Of a stretch of 64,000 nucleotides of DNA, positions 33,732 through 41,704 are shown one piece after another. The position numbers and the translations under genes were made by a program. Origin of the DNA: a virus; IMG/VR virus record IMGVR_UViG_3300042549_004948, positions 1-64,000 of that record; one strand, given 5' to 3'. The notes below the pieces were generated by a model. That model saw nothing but the letters and a program-made list of their open reading frames with translations, was not told the origin of the DNA and did not search any database. How positions within the stretch are numbered: position 1 is the stretch's first letter; the number at the start of each line of letters is the position of its first letter.

Positions 33732-34484
33732 ATGGACGAATTAATAACTGGTGAGGTTGAGGTATTACTTACAAAGAAAGGTGATCCAAGAAAAAGAAAG
33801 CCAAAGGTAAAAAATAACTACTTTACAATAGATACAGAAGAGGCTATCTTAAGATATAGGAATAATAAAAATCAAGCAGAAAGAAATTCTATTTACAACA
33901 AAGATATCCATTACGGATTTTATAAACTAGTAGAAAATATTATCCACACATTTAAATTCTACTATACTGAAGTTGATAATATAGAAGATCTAAAGTACGA
34001 AGTGATCTCATTTCTTTTGCAAAAATTAGATCTTTACGATCAATCTAAAGGTAAGGCATACTCTTATTTTGGCACAATTGCCAAGAGGTATTTGATTATT
34101 TACAATCAAAAGAATTATAAGAAACTAGTATCTAAGGCAGAGATTGGAGAACAGCATGATGACAATGCACTAGTTAACTCCATCATCGTCAAGGAACCAG
34201 AGCCAGAGCTAGATAGACTAGATGTGGTCGAGCTTTTTGTAAAATATGTAGATGACAATCTCTTAGATCTTTTCGACAAGACAGATGAGGCTAAAGTGGC
34301 CGATGCCATCCTTGAGATATTTAAAAAGAGGGAAAACATAGACATTTTTAACAAAAAGGCTGTTTTTATCTATGTTAAAGAGATGACAGACACGCAGTCT
34401 AATACAATAACTAAAGTAATTAAAAAGCTTAAAGTAATTTATAAGAAGATCCTTGATAACTATCTTGAAAACAATGACTATTAA
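33732..34484 (+). CDS. gp55: Late transcription sigma factor, T4 gp55-like
   Basis: 250 residues. The central segment (VDNIEDLKYEVISFLLQKLDLYDQSKGKAYSYFGTIAKRYLIIYNQKNYKKLVS) matches sigma region 2 of phage late sigma factors (..FD..k.k.aysYF..i..r..i...k..kk). There is no region 4 helix-turn-helix, consistent with gp55, which reads only a -10 element. It would direct host RNA polymerase to late promoters. The ATATTTAT motif found upstream of many late genes in this window is my candidate target. Confidence 0.75.
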   Translation: MDELITGEVEVLLTKKGDPRKRKPKVKNNYFTIDTEEAILRYRNNKNQAERNSIYNKDIHYGFYKLVENIIHTFKFYYTEVDNIEDLKYEVISFLLQKLDLYDQSKGKAYSYFGTIAKRYLIIYNQKNYKKLVSKAEIGEQHDDNALVNSIIVKEPEPELDRLDVVELFVKYVDDNLLDLFDKTDEAKVADAILEIFKKRENIDIFNKKAVFIYVKEMTDTQSNTITKVIKKLKVIYKKILDNYLENNDY

Positions 34485-34491
34485 TATTTAT
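34484..34491 (+). promoter_or_regulatory. ATATTTAT motif before baseplate unit
   Basis: Sense-strand ATATTTAT overlaps the stop codon of the gp55-like gene (TAATATTTAT) and ends 11 nt before the ATG at 34503. It would start the baseplate transcript. Confidence 0.48.
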
Positions 34492-34502
34492 TCTAAAAAG
34501 TC

Positions 34503-34865
34503 ATGGAACTTGATAAGGAAATATTCAAAGGAAAAACAGTCGCAGACCTCGTAGAAGAGGTATATAATAAGCATAAAAATCAAGACGGTACTATAAAACA
34601 GGAGATCATGAGGCTAGCTGATATGATCGAAACACCTGGTGATGCTATAGTAATTGTGCCTCTTCTCAAAGGCTTTATGGATTCCAGTCTTAAAAATGAC
34701 GAGGTTCTCATGAAGTTATTAGCCTTATTCCAAAAGGCTGCAGCGGATGCTAAAAAGGGAGATTCTGAAGATTCTAGCATTTTGACAGAAAAGGACATAG
34801 AGCAACTATTTGCCGATGTTACTAATTCTAAGATTAAAGAACTAAAACAACTCCCTAGCGCCTAA
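34503..34865 (+). CDS. Conserved small protein preceding baseplate genes
   Basis: 120 residues, helical and acidic-basic mixed (VADLVEEVYNKHKNQDGTIKQEIMRLADMIETPGDAIVIVPLLKGFMDSSLKNDEVLMKLLALFQKAA). It is unnamed. Its position at the head of the baseplate unit, and a 1-nt overlap (TAATG) with the gp5-like gene, suggest an assembly chaperone or a hub component. Basis is context only. Confidence 0.55.
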   Translation: MELDKEIFKGKTVADLVEEVYNKHKNQDGTIKQEIMRLADMIETPGDAIVIVPLLKGFMDSSLKNDEVLMKLLALFQKAAADAKKGDSEDSSILTEKDIEQLFADVTNSKIKELKQLPSA

Positions 34866-35761
34866 TGTCGTATTCATTAGTACAACCCCAGGTAGCCAAT
34901 AGAGGACAAACAGGAGGCCAATATTTTCAAATTGGTCGAGTTAAATCTGTAGTGCTTGGACCTTTTAAAGGAAACAGCAGAGAAGTAGACCCAGATTATG
35001 GGAGTCCTTCTGACATAGGTAAAATTAGATATGAACTTATTTATTCAGCTTTAGCAACTTCTAAATCTGATCAGGTTTCAGAACCAGCATTTCCTTTATT
35101 TAGCTTTCTAAAGCAGTATCCTATAGTAAATGAAATAGTTTTTATTATAGCAGGACCTACTGAAAGGCAGAATGACAGGATATCTAATCAACAATTTTTC
35201 TATCTTCCTCCTTACGATGTTTGGAATAGTGCTAACCACGGCGCATTTCCTAATATGTCAGAGTATGCCCAGTATTTAAACCAGTTTGCCAATCAACCAG
35301 GATATTCAGGAAATGCCACCTCCGGATCTCTTCCTCTAGGATATACATTTCAAGAGAAAAAAGATGTAAAAAACCTAAGACCTTTTGAAGGTGATGTTAT
35401 TATGCAGGCTAGATTTGGACAGTCTATAAGATTTGGTAGCACAGTTCCTGTAATGAAAGACTTTAATACCTGGTCTAATTCTGGAACTAATGGAAGTCCT
35501 ATAACTATAATATCCAATAGCCAAGGAAGGAGACCTGGACTAACTAAATTTGATCCATTAGTTGAGGATATCAATCAAGATGGATCTGCTATATGGATGA
35601 CTTCAGATCAACAAATTAATTTAGTAGATATTAATTCATTTCCTTTATCTTCATTTGGAGTCGGAATAAATCAGATCTCGCAAAATGTTATAACATCTCA
35701 AATTAATAATCCGACATCATCATTATCTGCACAAGCACAAGATCAGAATAATATAAGCTAA
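34865..35761 (+). CDS. Baseplate hub protein, gp5 OB-fold-like
   Basis: 298 residues. N-terminal ~110: YFQIGRVKSVVLGPFKG..DYGSPSDIGKIRYELIYSA..AFPLFSFLKQYPIVNEIVFIIAGP, which reads as the OB-like barrel of gp5/VgrG-type hub proteins (IG.V..V.LGP, G.I.Y, P.F...K.YP..NE.V.I..GP). From memory this is the common form in T4-like phages lacking a lysozyme insert. The C-terminal Ser/Gln/Asn-rich tail (NQISQNVITSQINNPTSSLSAQAQDQ) may link to the spike encoded next. Confidence 0.65.
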   Translation: MSYSLVQPQVANRGQTGGQYFQIGRVKSVVLGPFKGNSREVDPDYGSPSDIGKIRYELIYSALATSKSDQVSEPAFPLFSFLKQYPIVNEIVFIIAGPTERQNDRISNQQFFYLPPYDVWNSANHGAFPNMSEYAQYLNQFANQPGYSGNATSGSLPLGYTFQEKKDVKNLRPFEGDVIMQARFGQSIRFGSTVPVMKDFNTWSNSGTNGSPITIISNSQGRRPGLTKFDPLVEDINQDGSAIWMTSDQQINLVDINSFPLSSFGVGINQISQNVITSQINNPTSSLSAQAQDQNNIS

Positions 35762-35762
35762 A

Positions 35763-36194
35763 ATGTTTAAACCTGTATTTCCATATAAAGGCAATCAATT
35801 AATACTAACTTCTGATAGAGTTACTATATATTCTAAGAATGATGCTGTATTTATATTTGGTAAAGAAGCGGTATCTATATCTTCTGTGAAAACAATTAAT
35901 TTAGATGCAAATGAAAAAATTTTAATAAACTGTACAAAAATAGAATTAGGAAGTAAAGCAGAAATAGAAGGAGAACCTGTTATTTTAGGAGATAAATTAA
36001 ATAGCCAATTAAAAGGTCTTATTGATGGATTAACAACTTCTGCTATTCTTATGAAACAAGTATCGGCAGGAAATTTAGGGGTTAGTATGGAAGTAATAAG
36101 ACAGGCGGCTGATATTTTATATGATGCTTGTGAGGAAGCTAATGCATATATAACTTCTAAAACTACTTTATCAAAAAATACATTTACTAGATAG
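35763..36194 (+). CDS. Baseplate spike protein, gp5 C-terminal/gpV-like
   Basis: 143 residues. Short alternating strands (LILTSDRVTIYSKNDAVFIFGKEAVSISSVKTINLDANEKILINCTKIELGSKAEIEGEPVILGDKL) match the triple-stranded beta-helix of phage spikes: the I.L.A...I.I....I.LG..A..P.VLGD signature is typical of hub proteins. The C-terminal ~60 residues are helical. Together with the preceding OB protein, this looks like gp5 split over two genes. It ends overlapping the next gene's GTG start (TAGTG). Confidence 0.68.
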   Translation: MFKPVFPYKGNQLILTSDRVTIYSKNDAVFIFGKEAVSISSVKTINLDANEKILINCTKIELGSKAEIEGEPVILGDKLNSQLKGLIDGLTTSAILMKQVSAGNLGVSMEVIRQAADILYDACEEANAYITSKTTLSKNTFTR

Positions 36195-37498
36195 TGGCTA
36201 ATACAAACACCATAATACCAAAAGATAACCAGTCTATAAATATGAATACTGGTAGCGGTAAAGGATTAGAAAAGGCGATTTCTACCATATCTACATTTGT
36301 AATTAAAGCTCAAAGCAAAATTAATAAAATAATATATGGATCTGCTAGAGCTGATATAAAAAATAAAAGTACTAATAAAGGTGACGTTCAAGCTACTATG
36401 GAAAGGGGTATTATTCCTATATTAGATCAAATATCCACTGTAAATTTATGTGCATTAAATGATCCAACACAAGATATATCAAATGTTACAAAAATAATAA
36501 ATAAAACAAGAGTAGTCGATCTCATAAGAGCTATATTAGTACAATCAAATAATATAAATTCTATAGCTAGAAAAATATTAGGATTTATAAACTCAGGAAG
36601 ATCTATCGTTCAAATAATAGTTTTATTACTAAAAGTGTTTAAACTAATTGCTAATTTTTTAAAAACACTTCCTATTCCTTCAATATTTACTACAGTTGGA
36701 GTTTCAGTAACCATATCTGATACACTACAAACAAAAATAAATAAGTTTGTTGATACTAGTATTGATAGATTAAATCAAATAAATACAGTATTAAATTTAA
36801 TTGTAATAGTTGCAACTAGTCTAATAATCGGAATAGATCAAATCATTCTTAGATTAAAAATGATTTTGATGAATATAGAAAGCTGCTCTACTCCTGAACT
36901 TTTAGCAGATTTAAATTCAACTATTTCTAATCTGCAAGATTCTAGAGACGGACTTCAGAAATTCATAAATGATTACAATAACAACAAGACTCAAAAAGAT
37001 ACTAATTTTGGTGGCTATAAAATAGAAATAGTTACAGAACAAGTAGTAGACGAAGGTATTAATTTAAAAAGAAGATTTGGTATAGCTATAGATCAAAAAG
37101 GATATATAGTAGTTCAATCTACTCCAACATTTGCTTCTCTAGACTTAATAATAATAAACGAAGTAAAAGTATTATTAATATCCAAAGGATTAGTAGATTC
37201 TAGTTTACAATCTTTATCTACAGATCAAGTTTTAGTAGTTACAGAAGCATTAAACTATCTAGAAGACAATTCTTTAAATATACAAGACCTAGATATATCC
37301 CCAGATCTTACCTTAGAATCTGAAAATATACAAGCAAATGATTCTCTTGGATTAAATAACTTTATTAATAATTTGAAAGGTGGTTCTGCTCTTCGCAAAC
37401 AAATGAGAAGGGTATTAGCTATTTCTATTGCTAAATTAGGAACCGGGATTAAAAATACAGATCCAAACAATAAATTTTCTATAACTCAAAAAGTATAA
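36194..37498 (+). CDS. Putative baseplate/tail structural protein with hydrophobic helices
   Basis: 434 residues with a GTG start (TAGTG overlap with the spike gene). Two long hydrophobic helical segments occur at about 134-162 (SIVQIIVLLLKVFKLIANFLKTLPIPSIF) and 195-222 (LNLIVIVATSLIIGIDQIILRLK). A beta domain follows (YKIEIVTEQVVDEGINLKRRFGIAIDQKGYIVVQSTPTFASLDLIIINEVKVLLISKG, ~272-330), and then a disordered tail. It is unnamed. Position among hub and wedge genes supports a baseplate role, perhaps a membrane-interacting component. Confidence 0.6.
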   Translation: MANTNTIIPKDNQSINMNTGSGKGLEKAISTISTFVIKAQSKINKIIYGSARADIKNKSTNKGDVQATMERGIIPILDQISTVNLCALNDPTQDISNVTKIINKTRVVDLIRAILVQSNNINSIARKILGFINSGRSIVQIIVLLLKVFKLIANFLKTLPIPSIFTTVGVSVTISDTLQTKINKFVDTSIDRLNQINTVLNLIVIVATSLIIGIDQIILRLKMILMNIESCSTPELLADLNSTISNLQDSRDGLQKFINDYNNNKTQKDTNFGGYKIEIVTEQVVDEGINLKRRFGIAIDQKGYIVVQSTPTFASLDLIIINEVKVLLISKGLVDSSLQSLSTDQVLVVTEALNYLEDNSLNIQDLDISPDLTLESENIQANDSLGLNNFINNLKGGSALRKQMRRVLAISIAKLGTGIKNTDPNNKFSITQKV

Positions 37499-37517
37499 CA
37501 GTAAACTTATAAAAATA

Positions 37518-37525
37518 ATATTTAT
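37518..37525 (+). promoter_or_regulatory. ATATTTAT motif before gene at 37531
   Basis: Sense-strand ATATTTAT ends 5 nt before the ATG at 37531, in a 32-bp spacer. If it is a promoter, the transcript would be nearly leaderless. Confidence 0.45.
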
Positions 37526-37530
37526 AACAT

Positions 37531-37974
37531 ATGGGACAATTAGACCAATTAAGAAAGCTTATAAGAGAAGAACTCAGGTCCGTTATCAAGGAGGAGCTTC
37601 CTAAAATATTAAAGGAAAGCTATAAGCCTGTCATGTCTGATCCTAAAAAGAACCTTCAGGAGCAGGTTAAATCAAAAATACCAGGCACATTAAATACTCA
37701 TGCATCTAGACCTCAAATCAAATTTGCAGGTAATAATCCTATGGCAGCCTTATTAAATGATACTGCTAATAGTATGTTAAATGAAGACTTTTCTATGACA
37801 TCTGCCGATGTACACCCAGGGATGGGTTTCCAGCCTAAAGAGGTTTCTGTAGGATCTGTTGAAGGAATGCTTGGATCAGCTAGACCTAGCTCAAATATAG
37901 ACGCTGTTCAAATAAATGAAGTTCCTGATTTTTCTGGCCTAATGGCTAAGTTTAAAGAGAGAGGCGAAATATAA
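37531..37974 (+). CDS. Small structural protein preceding gp25
   Basis: 147 residues. The N-terminal amphipathic helix is rich in repeated [LI]xE sites (LIRE-ELRSVIKE-ELPKILKE). A disordered middle and a conserved-looking C-terminal motif (VPDFSGLMAKFKERGEI) follow. I recall similar short proteins upstream of gp25 in related phages. It ends in a 1-nt overlap with gp25 (TAATG). Probable baseplate accessory. The [LI]xE motifs may be coincidental to the helix. Confidence 0.55.
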   Translation: MGQLDQLRKLIREELRSVIKEELPKILKESYKPVMSDPKKNLQEQVKSKIPGTLNTHASRPQIKFAGNNPMAALLNDTANSMLNEDFSMTSADVHPGMGFQPKEVSVGSVEGMLGSARPSSNIDAVQINEVPDFSGLMAKFKERGEI

Positions 37975-38387
37975 TGGCATACGGATTAAAGAAAATAGCT
38001 GTAATAGATTTAAAACCATCAACCGGAGTTGGGGTGGCTATTCCATTTTCTGCCGATAATGTATTCACTACAACATATACCACCAAAGATCAGACTAAAT
38101 ATAATTTAATTAACTTCTTATTGACTGATCCTAGAGAGAGGCCGTTTAATCCTAATTTTGGAGCCGGTTTAAGGGCAAGACTTTTTGAACAGATAGATCA
38201 GACTACTTTTGAAGATATGAAGCAGTCTATAAGAACTCAAATAGAAAATAATTTTCCAAACGTTGAAATAGTTACTCTAGAAATAACAGGAAATCCTGAT
38301 TATAATTCAATAAACATTAAATTTAGTTATAGACTATTAAGATCAAATGAAAATGATTCAGTTATATTGACCATTCAAAATATGTAA
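37974..38387 (+). CDS. gp25: Baseplate wedge protein gp25 (GPW/gp25 family)
   Basis: 137 residues. The family signature NLINFLLTDPRERPFNPNFGAGLR (44-67) contains the [DE]PRER.F.P.FG core that connects to the sheath initiator. C-terminal strands (FPNVEIVTLEITG..YNSINIKFSYRL) complete the fold. gp25 starts sheath polymerisation at the baseplate. It is directly followed by gp6, as in most contractile tails. Confidence 0.92.
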   Translation: MAYGLKKIAVIDLKPSTGVGVAIPFSADNVFTTTYTTKDQTKYNLINFLLTDPRERPFNPNFGAGLRARLFEQIDQTTFEDMKQSIRTQIENNFPNVEIVTLEITGNPDYNSINIKFSYRLLRSNENDSVILTIQNM

Positions 38388-38389
38388 AA

Positions 38390-40246
38390 ATGCCAGATCA
38401 AATAGATATAAAATATCTGAATAAAGACTTTTCTACTTTCAAAGCAGATTTGATTGAGTATGCCAAGTCTTACTATCCTACAGTCTATAATGACTTTACT
38501 CAGGCTTCTCCTGGAAGTATGTTTATTGAAATGGCTTCTTATGTAGGAGACGTTCTTTCATTTTACTTAGACAATCAACTTCAAGAGACTTTCTTACAAT
38601 ACGCTAAGCAAAAAAATAATTTATATACTCTAGCTTATATGCTAGGATATAGACCAAAGGTTACTTCTGCTGCTATAGTAAATTTAGATGTATTTCAACA
38701 AATTCCTGCTATTACTGTAGGAATAGATACACTTCCTGATTTTAGCTACGCTATGACTATTGAGCAAGGTATGCAAGTTAAATCAAATGTAAATAGCTCT
38801 GTTTTGTTCTTTGCTTCTCAAAAAGTTGATTTTACTACTTCATCTTCATATGATCCTACTACAATAGAAGTTTACACAGTAGATGGAACTAATACGCCGA
38901 CATCTTATTTGATGAAGAAAACAGTTCAAGCACTTTCTGGTGAAGTAAAAACACAATCATTTACTTTTGGCGCAGCTCAAAGATTTGTTAATGTTACAAT
39001 ACAAGATAATTCTATTATCACAATACTAAATGCAAAAGATTCAAATGGTAATACGTGGTATGAGGTACCCTATTTAGCGCAAGATTATATACTTCAGCCT
39101 GTAGAAAATACCGCCGCAAATTATCCTAGCTTATATCAGTATCAAAATCAGGTGCCATATGTAATTCAAAAAGTTTCTGTTCCTAGACGTTTTGTTTCTA
39201 GGTTTAAAACAGATGGATCTTTAGATATTGAATTTGGTTCTGGCATCAATTCTGTAGCAGACTCTGTAGTTGTACCTAATCCTAATTCTGTAAGCGTAGG
39301 TTTAACTGGTGGCGGGCTTAGCACCCTATCGAGTTCTTTCGATCCTACTAATTTTGTAACTACACAGACTTATGGTCTAGCTCCAAAAAATACTACTATA
39401 ACTTTTCAATATTTAGTAGGCGGTGGCGCATCGGCGAATGTTTTATCAAATCAATTAACACAAATTGTTTCTTCTACAGTATCAGGAAATACAACATACC
39501 AAAATACTATAGTAGTTAATAATACAGATCCTGCCTCAGGAGGCGGTGATGGAGAATCTGTAGAAGAATTAAGATTTAATATAGCAAATGAATTTCCAAC
39601 TCAGCTTAGAGCAGTTACTCAACAAGATTACTTAGCTAGAACAATGAGTATGCCTTCTCAGTATGGTAAAGTTGCAAAAGCATATATTACTAAAGATGAT
39701 GCAACATTTGCAAATTACATGCTAGCTGATCAAAGTCAATTTGATCCAATGCTAGTAAGCTTATATGCACTAGGTTTAGATGCTAATAGTAACTTAGCAG
39801 ATCCATCTCCTGCTCTTCTTAAAAATATTCAAGAATACTTGAAAGAATATAGAATGCTGACAGACTCTGTTAATATTAAGCCAGCTTATATTATAAACAT
39901 AGGATGTAATTTTGATATAATTATAAGACCAAACTATACTAGTCAAGATGTTATAGCAAGGTGTATTCTATCTTTACAAGATTATTTTAATATAGATAAT
40001 TGGCAAATAAATGAACCTATAGTATTAGGAGATACATACTCACTATTAGATTCAATAGATGGAGTTCAAACTGTTAAAACAGTTAATATAGTTAATAAAA
40101 CAGGAGAGGCTAATGGATATTCAAAATACTCGTATGATATTTCAGCAGGTACTTTAGATGGCGTTATATATCCTTCATTAGATCCATCTATTTTTGAATT
40201 AAAATATCCAAATTCAGATATTCAAGGTAGAGTAGTAACATTATAA
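38390..40246 (+). CDS. gp6: Baseplate wedge protein gp6 (baseplate J-like)
   Basis: 618 residues. The N-terminus IDIKYLNKDFSTFKADLIEYAKSYYPTVYNDFTQASPGSMFIEMASYVGDVLSFYLDNQLQETFLQYAKQKNNLYTLAYMLGYRPK is the T4 gp6 pattern. The later segment ESVEELRFNIANEFPTQLRAVTQQDYLARTMSMPSQYGKVAKAYI is the baseplate J-like core. gp6 dimers form the continuous inner ring that triggers sheath contraction. Neighbouring gp25 supports the call. Confidence 0.92.
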   Translation: MPDQIDIKYLNKDFSTFKADLIEYAKSYYPTVYNDFTQASPGSMFIEMASYVGDVLSFYLDNQLQETFLQYAKQKNNLYTLAYMLGYRPKVTSAAIVNLDVFQQIPAITVGIDTLPDFSYAMTIEQGMQVKSNVNSSVLFFASQKVDFTTSSSYDPTTIEVYTVDGTNTPTSYLMKKTVQALSGEVKTQSFTFGAAQRFVNVTIQDNSIITILNAKDSNGNTWYEVPYLAQDYILQPVENTAANYPSLYQYQNQVPYVIQKVSVPRRFVSRFKTDGSLDIEFGSGINSVADSVVVPNPNSVSVGLTGGGLSTLSSSFDPTNFVTTQTYGLAPKNTTITFQYLVGGGASANVLSNQLTQIVSSTVSGNTTYQNTIVVNNTDPASGGGDGESVEELRFNIANEFPTQLRAVTQQDYLARTMSMPSQYGKVAKAYITKDDATFANYMLADQSQFDPMLVSLYALGLDANSNLADPSPALLKNIQEYLKEYRMLTDSVNIKPAYIINIGCNFDIIIRPNYTSQDVIARCILSLQDYFNIDNWQINEPIVLGDTYSLLDSIDGVQTVKTVNIVNKTGEANGYSKYSYDISAGTLDGVIYPSLDPSIFELKYPNSDIQGRVVTL

Positions 40247-40256
40247 AAGATAAAAA

Positions 40257-41366
40257 ATGGCCATATATAAAATATTTCCTTCTGCTGATGCCTCGATATA
40301 TTCATCCGCTCCTGCACAAAACACAGGGTTAGATGAAATTCTTGAAGTTGGAGTTAAGAATAATTTAACCCCTCTAAACTATTTTGTTGATCCAGTTACA
40401 AGCCAGCCATTACTTGCTGATGATTTAAGAAGATCATTAATACTATTCTCTAATGAAGATATTAGTACACTAAAAACATATGCAACTGGTTCTTGGAAAA
40501 CAAGTCTTAAATTGTATTTAGCAAATGCTGAGAATCTTAGTACAACATATAGTGTAGAAATTAGACAGGTTTCTCAATCTTGGGAAATGGGAACTGGTAA
40601 AAGAGCCGATGTACCTGAAACAAGAAATGGTGTTTGTTGGTATAATACAGGATCTTTTACTACTGCTGGTAATAACTGGTCGCTAAATAGATCTGCATAT
40701 TTAACACCAGGAGGAGGATCTTGGACAAATTTATATGCTACAGAATCATTTACATATACGGCAAATAAAGATATTGATAGTGACGTAACTTCTATAGTAG
40801 ACACATGGTTTAGCGGTAGCGCAAATAACGCAGGATTTATTTTAAAGTTTCCTGATTCTGTGGAACAAAATGATAAGTCTTATATTAATTTAAGCTTCTT
40901 TTCAGTGGATACACATACAATCTATCCACCAGTACTTGAAATTAAATGGGATGATAGTTCTTATTCTACAGGAAGCTTAGCTATTATCAATAACTCAAAT
41001 ACGATAATAACTTTAAACAATAATCAAGGAACATATAAGTACGGAACTAACAAATATAGATTTAGAATAAACTCAAGAGATAAATATCCTGCTAGAGTGT
41101 TTACTACGTCTTCTCTGTATACATCAAATAAAGCGCTACCGCAGACAGCTTATTGGGCTTTACAAGATTTAAAAACAGAAGATATAGTTATAGACTACGA
41201 TACAGATTATACTAAAATAAGCTGCGATAATACTAGTAGTTACTTTGATCTTTATATGAAAGGTTTAGAACCAGAAAGATATTATAAAATATTAGTTAGA
41301 ACAGTTTTATCAGACGGAGAATCTTATGACACCGATAATAATCTAATATTTAAAATAATTAGGTAA
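40257..41366 (+). CDS. DNRLRE-like structural protein of the tail/baseplate
   Basis: 369 residues. AIYKIFPSADASIYSSAPAQNTGLDEILEVG at the start, then RRSLILFSNEDISTLKTYATGSWKTSLKLYLANAENLSTTYSVEIRQVSQSWEMGTGKR, recall the DNRLRE fold (P..DA.I......N.G....L.VG..... R.L..F). DNRLRE domains are beta-sandwiches found in surface and structural proteins. Position between gp6 and gp7-like genes implies a baseplate or short-fibre element. It ends with a TAATG overlap. Confidence 0.6.
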   Translation: MAIYKIFPSADASIYSSAPAQNTGLDEILEVGVKNNLTPLNYFVDPVTSQPLLADDLRRSLILFSNEDISTLKTYATGSWKTSLKLYLANAENLSTTYSVEIRQVSQSWEMGTGKRADVPETRNGVCWYNTGSFTTAGNNWSLNRSAYLTPGGGSWTNLYATESFTYTANKDIDSDVTSIVDTWFSGSANNAGFILKFPDSVEQNDKSYINLSFFSVDTHTIYPPVLEIKWDDSSYSTGSLAIINNSNTIITLNNNQGTYKYGTNKYRFRINSRDKYPARVFTTSSLYTSNKALPQTAYWALQDLKTEDIVIDYDTDYTKISCDNTSSYFDLYMKGLEPERYYKILVRTVLSDGESYDTDNNLIFKIIR

Positions 41367-41704
41367 TGGCAAATATAGATTTAGTAAAAGAAATTTATGG
41401 TGTCAATACTTATTCAAAAGCAGTAGATACTAGCTTTACTGAATTAGTAGCACCTGTTCAAGAACTGACAGCCAGCTTAATTACAGTAGATCAGTTTTTT
41501 ACTTATTATGATGAATTATTCTTTAATATACCAGTATCAGGATCTATAAATTCACACACATACTTGGTTGAAAGAAGCCAACAATATATTGGAGGTTCTG
41601 TAATTGATGCTGAAAAGCAAGCACTTATAGAAGAAATTAACTCACTTCGTCAACAATTATTAGATTTAAACCAATCGTTTAGTAATATTAACGATCTACT
41701 ATAA
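41366..41704 (+). CDS. Small structural protein with C-terminal coiled coil
   Basis: 112 residues. The N-terminal part (SFTELVAPVQELTASLITVDQFFTYYDELFFNIPVSGSINSHTYLVERSQQYIGG) precedes a coiled coil (AEKQALIEEINSLRQQLLDLNQSFSN). Similar short proteins with FF.YYDELF.NIP..G..NSH..L...S..Y.G occur, I believe, in related phages beside the large wedge gene. It overlaps that gene by one base (TAATG). Probable wedge partner, function inferred from context. Confidence 0.6.
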   Translation: MANIDLVKEIYGVNTYSKAVDTSFTELVAPVQELTASLITVDQFFTYYDELFFNIPVSGSINSHTYLVERSQQYIGGSVIDAEKQALIEEINSLRQQLLDLNQSFSNINDLL

